From assembly GCF_001938985.1 (NCBI RefSeq), contig NZ_MKIN01000021.1, positions 806,001 through 870,000 on the forward strand: a stretch of DNA of 64,000 bases. Reading direction: 5' to 3'. Positions 16,949-25,048 of the stretch are shown here, one piece after another (position 1 is the first letter of the stretch; each line of letters opens with the position of its first letter). The notes below the pieces were generated by a model. The model had not been told where the DNA came from. It saw only the letters and a program-made list of their open reading frames with translations, and did no database searches. The DNA is from Gillisella taibaishanensis (lineage in GTDB: Bacteria > Pseudomonadota > Alphaproteobacteria > Rhizobiales > Rhizobiaceae). A program made the position numbers and the translations under genes.

Positions 16949-18835
16949 ATGGGATTTGCGGATCACATTAAGGAAATCGAACGCGTCGGGCAGGGAAGCA
17001 ATACGGGCCGCGACGCGCTTGTCGTCGAATCCTGGCGCAGGTGTCTCGAGACCTATCAACTCGATCCGGCAGAGGCGCGCGAGGCGGTGATCGTATCGCA
17101 GGCACGCCTGCGTGAACATCGCCAGCAAGCGGAAGACCTAGTACACATCGCCCGATCTGGACTGGAGCGGCTCTATCGGCAGGTGGCCGAACAGAATTAT
17201 GTCCTTCTCCTTTCCGACCAGCAGGGTGTTACCGTCGAATTCCTCGGCGATCCCTCATTTAACAACAATCTACGGAAAGCCGGACTCTATCTGGGCTCGG
17301 ATTGGTCCGAGCCTCGGGCCGGCACTTGCGCCGTTGGCGCTTGCCTCGCCACCGGAGAGCCGCTGACAATTCATCAGACCGATCATTTCGATATTACGCA
17401 TACCCCGCTTTCTTGCACTGCTGCGCCAATCTACGACACGCAGGGTGCATTGGTCGCTGTGCTCGACATCTCGCTTTTAAGCTCGCCCATCTTGAAGGCG
17501 AGCCAAAACATGGCACGTCATCTCGTGTCCTCGACAGTCCGGCGTATCGAGCTTGCCAATCTCATGGCAAATAGTCGGCACGACCTCGTGTTGCGCTTCG
17601 CTGGTGCGCCAGAATTCCTCGACGTTGATCCGGAAGCCGCAATTTCCGTCGATGGTGCGGGCCTCATTACCGGCATGACCCATGGCGGTGCACGGCTCCT
17701 AGCAGCCTCCCGTGGCATCGACTGGCGACAGCCGGAGCGTGTCATCGGCCAACCGGTTACCGACTTTTTTGAAGCCGATCTCGATGAACTGGCCTCTTTG
17801 ACCCGTGCCAGCCTTCCGCAGGACCGAAGGATTGCCGTGCGCGATGGATCCGTTCTTTTTGCCCATGCGATCGAACCGCAACAGCGTGTAGTCGCAGTGC
17901 CGCTCGTCCGGTCTGTTCAGCCAGAGTCCGCGATAAGCCGGCTCGGCGGCAGCGTTGACGCCATTGATAATCTTCGCCGTAAAGTCGCCAAGCTGGCACC
18001 GAGCGCATTGCCGATCCTGCTTCAGGGGGAAACCGGGACAGGCAAGGAATATCTGGCCCGTATCATCCACGAGGTGAGCGGGGTGTCGGGCCGCTTCGTT
18101 GCAGTCAATTGCGCGGCGATCCCTGAACAGCTGATCGAAAGTGAATTGTTCGGCTATGTGCCCGGAGCTTTTACGGGCGCCCTCGCCAAGGGGCGAAAAG
18201 GGTTGGTCGAGGAAGCGGCGGGAGGCACGTTATTCCTCGACGAAATCGGCGACATGCCATACGCCGCGCAAAGCCGGCTGCTGCGAGTTCTCGCCGAAGG
18301 CGAAGTCCTGCCGGTTGGCGGCTCGGTGGCGCGTAAGCTGGAATTCCGCGTCGTATCCGCCTCGCATCGACCCTTGGGGGACATGGTAGCAGCTGGATCG
18401 TTTCGGCAAGACCTCTTTTATAGATTGAATGCTGCAACGCTATCCCTGCCGCGGCTCTGCCAGCGCGGCGACCTCCCCTGGCTCATCGACCGGTTGCTCG
18501 AAAAGCATGCCGCGCCAGGGCGCGCCCTCCGGCTGTCGCCTGCCGCGCGTGTTCTGATCCTGAACCATTCCTGGCCCGGCAATATCCGCGAGCTGGACAA
18601 TGCAATCGCCTTTGCCGCAGCGCTCTGCGAAAGCTGTCTGATCGAGATCGCCGACCTTCCAGAACATCTGGCCGGCAGCTCACCGGATACTGGCGATGAC
18701 CACCCTGAAGCCGCGCTCCGAGCCGTGCTAAGCGCCTGCCATGGTAATATTTCCGAGGCGGCGCGCCGGCTCGGCATTGATCGCACCACAATGCATCGAC
18801 GGATGCGACGCCTCGGCATTGGCAGGCCGCACTAA
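16949..18835 (+). CDS. AcoR-like sigma-54-dependent transcriptional activator
   Basis: A 628-residue enhancer-binding protein. The N-terminal region (about 1-300) contains an AcoR-type GAF sensor (ESWRRC, GTCAVGACLATGEP, LSCTAAPIYD). The central AAA+ domain has Walker A GETGTGKE near residue 360, the sigma-54 contact loop GAFTGA at about 406-411, and Walker B TLFLDEIGD near 428. A C-terminal Fis-type helix-turn-helix (ISEAARRLGIDRTTMHRRM) ends the protein. Relatives activate acetoin/butanediol catabolism. A textbook sigma-54 promoter lies just downstream in front of the butanediol-type dehydrogenase, the obvious target. The upstream ATG region allows no longer start because of an in-frame TGA. 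Confidence 0.92.
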   Translation: MGFADHIKEIERVGQGSNTGRDALVVESWRRCLETYQLDPAEAREAVIVSQARLREHRQQAEDLVHIARSGLERLYRQVAEQNYVLLLSDQQGVTVEFLGDPSFNNNLRKAGLYLGSDWSEPRAGTCAVGACLATGEPLTIHQTDHFDITHTPLSCTAAPIYDTQGALVAVLDISLLSSPILKASQNMARHLVSSTVRRIELANLMANSRHDLVLRFAGAPEFLDVDPEAAISVDGAGLITGMTHGGARLLAASRGIDWRQPERVIGQPVTDFFEADLDELASLTRASLPQDRRIAVRDGSVLFAHAIEPQQRVVAVPLVRSVQPESAISRLGGSVDAIDNLRRKVAKLAPSALPILLQGETGTGKEYLARIIHEVSGVSGRFVAVNCAAIPEQLIESELFGYVPGAFTGALAKGRKGLVEEAAGGTLFLDEIGDMPYAAQSRLLRVLAEGEVLPVGGSVARKLEFRVVSASHRPLGDMVAAGSFRQDLFYRLNAATLSLPRLCQRGDLPWLIDRLLEKHAAPGRALRLSPAARVLILNHSWPGNIRELDNAIAFAAALCESCLIEIADLPEHLAGSSPDTGDDHPEAALRAVLSACHGNISEAARRLGIDRTTMHRRMRRLGIGRPH

Positions 18836-18854
18836 GCGCTGGACTGCGGCAGCC

Positions 18855-18882
18855 GCCACACCTGTTGCGCTACGGATGTGGC
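18855..18882. promoter_or_regulatory. inverted repeat, candidate activator (UAS) site
   Basis: GCCACA at 18855-18860 and TGTGGC at 18877-18882 form a perfect 6-bp inverted repeat separated by 16 bases, about 65-90 bp upstream of the -24/-12 promoter. This is a usual location for an enhancer-binding-protein site. Link to the AcoR-like protein is inferred. Confidence 0.35.
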
Positions 18883-18945
18883 GTGGCAGAACCCGCACCG
18901 CCTGAAAAACCCTGTAATTGCGCAGGTTTTCCCAGCGGCCGCTGC

Positions 18946-18961
18946 TGGCATGGGCCTTGCT
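18946..18961 (+). promoter_or_regulatory. sigma-54 (RpoN) -24/-12 promoter
   Basis: TGGCATG at 18946-18952, four bases, then TTGCT at 18957-18961 match the recalled RpoN consensus TGGCAYR-N4-TTGCW. The invariant GG and GC are exactly 10 bases apart. It lies about 37 bases upstream of the dehydrogenase ATG at 18998 and directly after the sigma-54 activator gene. Confidence 0.82.
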
Positions 18962-18997
18962 CTTCTCTTGACATCGAGAGCAGCCAAGGGAGGAAAC

Positions 18998-20071
18998 ATG
19001 CGCGCGCTCAGATTTCATGCGGCCAAGGACTTGCGCCTGGACGATATTGCCGAGCCGAAGCGGCCGGGGCCCGGGCAAGTCCTGGTGCGCAATCGCTTCG
19101 TCGGAATTTGCGGCACGGATCTTCATGAATACAGCTATGGCCCGATCTTCATTCCGACAGAGCCGCACCCCTTTACCGGCGCGCACGGACCGCAGGTTCT
19201 TGGTCATGAGTTTGGCGGCATCGTCGAGGCTGTTGGAGAAGGCGTGACATCTGTTGTTCCAGGCGACCGCGTCTCAATCCAACCCCTCGTCATGCCGAGA
19301 TCCGGTGACTATTTCGCCGATCGCGGTCTATTCCACCTAAGTCCGCAACTGGCGCTGGTCGGCCTGAGCTGGGATGGTGGCGGCATGGCCGAAGCAGCCC
19401 TGGTCAACGACTACAATGTTCAGAAGATCCCGAACGGAATGACCGATGAAGAGGCCGCCCTGGTCGAGCCTACAGCGGTGGCCGTCTATGCCTGCGATCG
19501 CGGTGGCGTAACGGCTGGCAGCAGCGTACTGGTGACCGGCGCCGGTCCCATTGGCATGCTGACATTGCTTGCCGCGCGTGCTGCCGGCGCCACCCAGCTG
19601 TTTGTCTCCGACCCGAACGACGCCAGACTCGCTCTTGCCAAAGGCGTGCTGCCTGACGTCATCCCGATCAATCCACAGCGCGACAACGTGGGCGACATCG
19701 TCCGTTCGCAGACGGAAGGTCAGGTCGGTTGCGACGTCGCCATCGAATGCGTCGGCAACCAACATGCGCTGAAGGCCTGCCTCGATGCCGTTCGCAAGCA
19801 GGGCGTCGTGGTCCAGACCGGCCTGCATCCGCATGAAAATCCGATCGACTGGTTCCAGGTAACGTTCCGGGATCTCGAAATAAGAGGATCCTGGGCCTAC
19901 CCGACCCATTACTGGCCGCGCGTCATCAGGCTGATCGCCTCGGGTCTACTGCCGGCCACGAAGATCGTCACGAAGCGCGTTACCCTCGACACCGCTGTTC
20001 GAGAAGGATTCGACGTACTGCTCGATCCGGCCGGTGCCCACCTCAAGATCCTGATCGATCTTTCGAAATAG
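18998..20071 (+). CDS. 2,3-butanediol dehydrogenase-like MDR alcohol dehydrogenase
   Basis: A 357-residue medium-chain dehydrogenase. Catalytic zinc ligands are visible in GICGTDLHEY (Cys) and GHEFGG (His-Glu), and the NAD-binding motif is VTGAGPIGMLTLLAA near residue 175. The ATG at 18998 follows AAGGGAGGAAAC; an in-frame start at 18878 lies upstream of the promoter and is rejected. The usual four-cysteine structural-zinc lobe is missing: the region after SIQPLVMP contains no Cys cluster. Closest recalled relatives are (R,R)-butanediol dehydrogenases that act on vicinal diols or acetoin. It is the first gene after the sigma-54 promoter and is followed 114 bases on by a flavin monooxygenase, suggesting oxidation of an alcohol to a ketone. 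Confidence 0.85.
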   Translation: MRALRFHAAKDLRLDDIAEPKRPGPGQVLVRNRFVGICGTDLHEYSYGPIFIPTEPHPFTGAHGPQVLGHEFGGIVEAVGEGVTSVVPGDRVSIQPLVMPRSGDYFADRGLFHLSPQLALVGLSWDGGGMAEAALVNDYNVQKIPNGMTDEEAALVEPTAVAVYACDRGGVTAGSSVLVTGAGPIGMLTLLAARAAGATQLFVSDPNDARLALAKGVLPDVIPINPQRDNVGDIVRSQTEGQVGCDVAIECVGNQHALKACLDAVRKQGVVVQTGLHPHENPIDWFQVTFRDLEIRGSWAYPTHYWPRVIRLIASGLLPATKIVTKRVTLDTAVREGFDVLLDPAGAHLKILIDLSK

Positions 20072-20185
20072 CGTCTTGGCCAATGCCTGTTGCGGGAGAT
20101 GAGCCCGACTGGGCAGTGACCGCTTCGAAAGCGCCTGGAGGGGCGCTTCATCATCGATGAAACAAGCACTATGGAGGAGAAGACC

Positions 20186-21988
20186 ATGCTTGATATCAGT
20201 CCGGCCACAAAAATAGACACGGTTCTGTCGAAACTCGGCAGAGCGCTTGAGAGCGGCAATATCGACGCTGCCGTCAACCTGTTCCAGACGGATTGCTATT
20301 GGCGCGATCTGGTGACACTCACCTGGAACCTGAAGACCCTCGAAGGGCACGAACAGATCAGAGAGATGCTGACGAGCCAGCTCGCCGCCATCAAGCCATC
20401 GAATTTCGTTCAGGATGCGAAAGAGACGGCCAACGAAGCTGGAGGAATAACCGAAGGCTGGTTCGAATTCGAGACGGGTGTGGCGCGTGGTTACGGCCAT
20501 ATCCGCCTCAAGGACGGGCTGATCTGGACCCTTTTGACCACTATGTCGGAATTGAAGGGCCATGAAGAGCGAAAAGGTCTTCGCCGCCCGATGGGGGCGG
20601 AGCATGGCCATGATCGCAACCGCGTGACCTGGAAAGAAAAGCTTGAGACAGAGGCCAGGGAGCTCGGCTATTCGGTGCAGCCGTATGTCGTGATCATCGG
20701 CGGCGGTCAGGGGGGAATTGCCCTTGGCGCACGCCTTCGCCAGCTGGGTGTGCCGACAATCATCATCGAGAAGAACGAGCGCCCCGGCGACAGCTGGCGC
20801 AAGCGCTACAAGTCGCTCTGCCTGCACGATCCCGTCTGGTACGATCATTTGCCGTATATTCCCTTTCCTGAAAACTGGCCTGTTTTCACCCCCAAGGACA
20901 AGGTCGGCGACTGGCTGGAAATGTACACCAAGGTCATGGAGTTGAACTATTGGAGTTCCACGACCTGCAAGTCGGCGCAATTCGATGAAGCAACTGGCGA
21001 ATGGACTGTTCGTGTCGACCGCGCTGGCAAAGAGGTCGTGCTGAAGCCAAAGCAGCTGGTCCTGGCGACAGGCATGTCGGGCAAAGCCAATGTGCCAAAA
21101 TTTCCCGGCCAGGATGTGTTCAAGGGCGAACAACAGCACTCCTCACGGCATCCTGGGCCTGACGCCTATGCAGGCAAACGAGTGGCGGTGATTGGCTCCA
21201 ACAATTCCGCCCACGATATCTCAGCGGCGCTATGGGAAGCCGGCGCCGATGTTACGATGGTGCAGCGTTCATCCACCCATATCGTAAAGTCGGATTCGCT
21301 GATGGAGATCGGTCTCGGCGACCTTTACTCGGAACGGGCGGTTCAGGGCGGCATGACCACTCGCAAGGCTGACCTGATCTTCGCCTCATTGCCTTACCGG
21401 ATCATGCATGAGTTCCAGATCCCGATTTACGACAGGATTCGGGAACAGGACGCAGATTTCTACAAAGCGCTTGAGAAGGCAGGCTTCATGCTGGATTTCG
21501 GCGATGATGAGTCCGGCCTGTTCATGAAATATCTGCGGCGCGGGTCGGGCTATTACATCGATGTCGGCGCCTGTGATCTGGTGATCGACGGCTCGATCAA
21601 GCTTAAATCCGGCGTGGACGTCTCGCATTTGACTGAAACCTCAGTGGTCCTGAAGGATGGCACAGAGCTACCGGCAGATCTCGTAGTCTATGCCACCGGC
21701 TATGGCTCCATGAACGGCTGGGCGGCCGACCTCATTTCGCGCGAGGTCGCTGACAAGGTCGGCAAATGCTGGGGCCTCGGCTCCAATACCACCAAGGATC
21801 CCGGTCCTTGGGAAGGCGAACAGCGTAACATGTGGAAGCCGACACAACAGGATGCGCTGTGGTTCCATGGCGGCAACCTGCATCAGTCCCGCCATTATTC
21901 GCAATATCTTTCACTGCAGCTAAAAGCCCGCCACGCGGGCATCGACACGCCAGTCTATGGCATGACCAAACCGCATCACCTTTCATAA
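20186..21988 (+). CDS. flavin-containing monooxygenase with N-terminal SnoaL/NTF2-like domain
   Basis: A 600-residue protein. Residues about 1-130 resemble a SnoaL/NTF2-like domain (LESGNIDAAVNLF, CYWRDLVTLTWN). The rest is an FAD/NADPH monooxygenase with the FAD motif IIGGGQGGIALG near residue 172, an FKGEQQHSSRH sequence fitting FxGxxxHxxx, and an NADPH motif VIGSNNSAHDI. The motif ends in His-Pro rather than Trp-Pro/Asp, so it is not a classical type I Baeyer-Villiger enzyme. The ATG at 20186 is preferred because GGAGGAG lies 6 bases before it. Placed after a ketone-forming dehydrogenase under sigma-54 control, it may oxygenate that ketone. Substrate unknown. Confidence 0.85.
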   Translation: MLDISPATKIDTVLSKLGRALESGNIDAAVNLFQTDCYWRDLVTLTWNLKTLEGHEQIREMLTSQLAAIKPSNFVQDAKETANEAGGITEGWFEFETGVARGYGHIRLKDGLIWTLLTTMSELKGHEERKGLRRPMGAEHGHDRNRVTWKEKLETEARELGYSVQPYVVIIGGGQGGIALGARLRQLGVPTIIIEKNERPGDSWRKRYKSLCLHDPVWYDHLPYIPFPENWPVFTPKDKVGDWLEMYTKVMELNYWSSTTCKSAQFDEATGEWTVRVDRAGKEVVLKPKQLVLATGMSGKANVPKFPGQDVFKGEQQHSSRHPGPDAYAGKRVAVIGSNNSAHDISAALWEAGADVTMVQRSSTHIVKSDSLMEIGLGDLYSERAVQGGMTTRKADLIFASLPYRIMHEFQIPIYDRIREQDADFYKALEKAGFMLDFGDDESGLFMKYLRRGSGYYIDVGACDLVIDGSIKLKSGVDVSHLTETSVVLKDGTELPADLVVYATGYGSMNGWAADLISREVADKVGKCWGLGSNTTKDPGPWEGEQRNMWKPTQQDALWFHGGNLHQSRHYSQYLSLQLKARHAGIDTPVYGMTKPHHLS

Positions 21989-21996
21989 AATCCATG

Positions 21997-22023
21997 AGGA
22001 GCGCTGGCTACGCTAGCGCTCCT
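21997..22023. terminator. hairpin terminator between convergent operons
   Basis: Perfect 9-bp inverted repeat AGGAGCGCT / AGCGCTCCT with a 9-nt loop, starting 8 bases after the monooxygenase stop. It is GC-rich and lies between convergent genes; only a short TAT follows. Confidence 0.6.
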
Positions 22024-22078
22024 TATACCTTGTAGGCCGGATTGCTCTCACCTCACCGCGTCAGGTTTTTCGAGCCCG

Positions 22079-22834
22079 TCATACAGGCGAAAACATTCGC
22101 CCAAAGCCCGACACTTTCCCAAGGTCATAACCAGTCAGGGACATGGCGCCATGAATCGCCGTGGCAACAGTGTCGTGGATTGCCAATCCATACGTCCTTT
22201 CCAATGAGTCGACGAGTGGCGCGCCCGCGAGATTGGTGCAGAAGACCGCGATGGCATCCGGCTGCGAAAGAGCAAGGGAGGCAATCATCTCGGCAATTGC
22301 GTCCGGGGGCACTTGGCTGAAGCTGAAATTATCCCGCAGCCCCTGATGTCGTTCGCAGATGACCTCGACTCCTTCGTTGGCAAAGGATTTTACGATCGCT
22401 GCCTGAACATCAGAGGTATAGGGCGTCGCAAGGCCAATTCGCGTCTCCTTTCTCTGCCGCATGATATCAAATAGCGCCAGCACCGACGTCGATGCCTTGA
22501 TGCCGGCCACTTCCGTAATGCGTTCGCAGAGCCTGCGGTCGCAATCGAGACCCATCCAACCAGCACTGGTACCATTCCAGACGATGACATCCACTTTGGC
22601 ATCCGCAAGAAGTTCAGCCGCCGTCAACATGGGGCGATCGTCGAACTGGCTCAATGCAGCGGCATCCAAGCCGATTGCCGTTACCTTGAACCTTGAAAAA
22701 TGCGCAGTGACGTCAGGGAGATCCTTGATCATCTTCATGGTAACCGGCTCGAGGACGGTATTGGAGGAAGGGGTGAGCATTCCGATGCGAAGCGAGGTCA
22801 CGGGCGTTTCCTGAAGGTGATATGAGTCAAGCAT
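22079..22834 (-). CDS. arylmalonate decarboxylase / maleate isomerase family protein
   Basis: A 240-251-residue member of the Asp/Glu racemase superfamily, maleate isomerase/AMDase branch. At the first catalytic position it has WNGTSAG (Gly instead of Cys; Gly codon near 22572). At the second it keeps Cys in FCTNLAG (codons near 22232-22243). One Cys plus a GTS loop is the recalled arylmalonate decarboxylase arrangement; maleate isomerases and racemases carry two Cys. IGLATPYTSDV and a C-terminal GFGRMF also resemble AMDase. The ATG at 22834 overlaps the amidase stop, but a GTG at 22801 has a better Shine-Dalgarno (AGGAAA) and may be the real start. Last gene of the amidase/racemase/dipeptide-ABC operon. 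Confidence 0.75.
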   Translation of the reverse strand: MLDSYHLQETPVTSLRIGMLTPSSNTVLEPVTMKMIKDLPDVTAHFSRFKVTAIGLDAAALSQFDDRPMLTAAELLADAKVDVIVWNGTSAGWMGLDCDRRLCERITEVAGIKASTSVLALFDIMRQRKETRIGLATPYTSDVQAAIVKSFANEGVEVICERHQGLRDNFSFSQVPPDAIAEMIASLALSQPDAIAVFCTNLAGAPLVDSLERTYGLAIHDTVATAIHGAMSLTGYDLGKVSGFGRMFSPV

Positions 22835-24257
22835 GAATGGGTGGGCGGCCAAGCTTAGGAAGAACGGCCTCGAATGCAGTTGCGGCAGACAAGACGCTTG
22901 CGTCGCCGAGATGCGCACCAACGATCTGCAACCCGATGGGAAGCCCACCGACCAGACCGCATGGCACGCTGGCTGCCGGCTGCCCTGTCAGGTTGAAGGG
23001 TGACGTGAACGGACACCATTCATGCGGGGCAATGGCTTTGCCGTCGATTGTGGAGGGACCGTCTTGATCCTTTGCAAAAGCGGTGACCGAAAGCGTTGGT
23101 GTGAGGATGAAATCGTAGTGGGCCATGATCCCGGCGATATCGTCGGCAAAGGCCTTTCGTGCGGTAATCGCGTCGGTCGCGTCCTCGAATGGCCGCTTTT
23201 CGGCCAGCAGAGCGGTCACGGCCGGTGACACTGGCACAGGCTTTTGGGCGAGCAGTTTCCGCATACCGGTCAGGTCCGTTTCCAGCGCCACCAGAGCACG
23301 GAATGTGGCGTGAACGTCGATGGCGGGCGGTGCACCCACTGTCAGATCGAGACCACAGGCCTCCGTTACGAGCGCGACAGCCTTATCGGTCGCATCCTTC
23401 AAGCCCTGCTCGATCGGCTGGTCATGCCATGTCGGCCAGTAGAGAACCTTTGCACCGCGCCGCAGAGGGGCAATGTCTGTCCAGGATACGTCCACACATG
23501 GGATCGACCAGCGATCCCGCGGATCGGGCCCGGCGATGACCGACAGCATAAGCGCGGCGTCCGCGACATCGCGCGCAATCGGGCCTATATGCTCGATTGA
23601 CTCCCAGCCCGACACGCCAGGAAGCGATATGTCGCGGCACCCTGGCCATAGAGGAACCCGTCCCATTGCAGCCTTGACGCCGACCAGCCCCGAAAGGGCT
23701 GCGGGAAGGCGAACCGAACCGCCGCCATCGCTGCCGATGGCTATTGGACAGACGCCTGCTGCAACCGCTGCTGCAGAACCGGCACTTGAGCCACCCGGCG
23801 AGCGGTCGCTCTGCCACGGATTGCCGGTGGCTGGAAACACGAGATTGTTGCCGTGGGCCCCGAAGCCGAATTCGGAAACGTTGGTCTTGCCGAGGATAAT
23901 CGCATCGGCCGCCTTCAGCCGCTCAACCACAATATCGTCAGTATCCGGAATGTAATCTGCATAAAGATTGGAACCGAATGTCGTCCTCAGGCCCTTCGTC
24001 AGCACTAGATCCTTAATGGCAACGGGTACACCGGCCAAAGGGCCGACAGTCTCTCCTCTAGCAATTCGGCCATCCAGCGCATCCGCCGCTACATAGGCTT
24101 CTTCGCGAGCAAGCGTCGCAAATGCGTGGAGGATTGGCTCCACCTTATCGAGCGCGGCAAAGGCCGCATCTAGAACGGCTCTCGCTGACACTTTACCGGA
24201 CGAAACCTGCTGCGCGATGACACGGGCTGGCATTGTCGGATATTCGTCGATGAGCAT
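22827..24257 (-). CDS. amidase signature family hydrolase
   Basis: A 476-residue amidase with the triad motifs PVAIKDLVLTKG (Lys near 82), SPGGSSAGSAAAV (cis-Ser near 157) and GSDGGGSVRLPA (nucleophile region near 180). It hydrolyses an amide bond in the cytosol; substrate unknown. It lies between a racemase-fold gene and the AMDase-like gene, whose ATG overlaps its stop. All are downstream of a dipeptide-type importer, so it probably acts on an imported amide, hydantoin-like or amino-acid-derived compound (inference). Confidence 0.85.
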   Translation of the reverse strand: MLIDEYPTMPARVIAQQVSSGKVSARAVLDAAFAALDKVEPILHAFATLAREEAYVAADALDGRIARGETVGPLAGVPVAIKDLVLTKGLRTTFGSNLYADYIPDTDDIVVERLKAADAIILGKTNVSEFGFGAHGNNLVFPATGNPWQSDRSPGGSSAGSAAAVAAGVCPIAIGSDGGGSVRLPAALSGLVGVKAAMGRVPLWPGCRDISLPGVSGWESIEHIGPIARDVADAALMLSVIAGPDPRDRWSIPCVDVSWTDIAPLRRGAKVLYWPTWHDQPIEQGLKDATDKAVALVTEACGLDLTVGAPPAIDVHATFRALVALETDLTGMRKLLAQKPVPVSPAVTALLAEKRPFEDATDAITARKAFADDIAGIMAHYDFILTPTLSVTAFAKDQDGPSTIDGKAIAPHEWCPFTSPFNLTGQPAASVPCGLVGGLPIGLQIVGAHLGDASVLSAATAFEAVLPKLGRPPIHA

Positions 24258-24283
24258 GAATGCCTCCTGGGAAATGTTTTGGT

Positions 24284-25048
24284 TTATGATTGCGTGGCGC
24301 CCGGCTTGGACATCAGAAGCTTTTCGAGCGCTGGCGACAGGCCGAGAGAGGGTTTCGGATCCGGTCTGCGAAATGTGCCGGCGGAGGCCTTCTTCGGATT
24401 AAGCGCGGCAAGGAGTTCTGCCTGCTTGACGGCAGCGACCACCGATTCCACGACCGGGACAGGAATGCGTTCTCGGACCCGTGTGGCAAGACCGGCGAGC
24501 GGCGCTCCGGCAAGAATGATAACGTCGGCCCCATCTTCTTCTACGGCCGCCAATGCAAGCTCCACGAGATGGTCCTCTTTCTCATCCTGAACGGTGTTCA
24601 GCGAGGCAAACCTTCCATCAAGCAGCCGAATGCTGGCGAGCCTGTCCAGCAGGCCATGCATAGCGACGCAATCGCGAAACCATGGTCCGAGCGCACGTGA
24701 AAATGAGACAATGGAGAAGCGTTGGCCTAGCATACAGGCACTCAGCATGGCGGCTTCCGCCAGTCCAATCACCGGAACCGGCATCAACTCGCGTGCTCCG
24801 CCGAGGCCGGGATCACCGAATGCTGCCAGGATCGCGACATCGAAACTACCCTCTTTTTCGGCGAGGACCGCCAGCACGATGCCGGACGCAATGGCGGCTT
24901 CCGCTCTGGTTGCAATATAGGGAACGCCGCGTGGGGCCGTGACATGGAGAAGCTCGGAACCGGGTGAAAGCGATGGCCGCGCCACGCGAACCAGAAGGTC
25001 GGTCACATCGTTGGATGTATTCGGATTGAACAGCAGGATGCGTGTCAT
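24284..25048 (-). CDS. Asp/Glu/hydantoin racemase-fold protein lacking both catalytic cysteines
   Basis: A 254-residue protein opening ILLFNPNTSNDVT, the signature start of the hydantoin racemase family. At the two places where hydantoin racemases carry catalytic Cys it has ILAAFGDPGLGG (Ala for Cys, near 24820) and IILAGAPLAGLA (Gly for Cys, near 24505). The only Cys residues, in SACMLGQ and FRDCVAM, are at other positions. It may catalyse a different reaction or serve as a binding protein. The ATG overlaps the stop of the oligopeptide-type ATPase by 4 bases, so it is operon-coupled. Confidence 0.75.
   Translation of the reverse strand: MTRILLFNPNTSNDVTDLLVRVARPSLSPGSELLHVTAPRGVPYIATRAEAAIASGIVLAVLAEKEGSFDVAILAAFGDPGLGGARELMPVPVIGLAEAAMLSACMLGQRFSIVSFSRALGPWFRDCVAMHGLLDRLASIRLLDGRFASLNTVQDEKEDHLVELALAAVEEDGADVIILAGAPLAGLATRVRERIPVPVVESVVAAVKQAELLAALNPKKASAGTFRRPDPKPSLGLSPALEKLLMSKPGATQS

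Noticed and set aside
19946..21139. 397-codon minus-strand open frame
   Set aside because: Antisense to the dehydrogenase end and the flavin monooxygenase, which are well supported.
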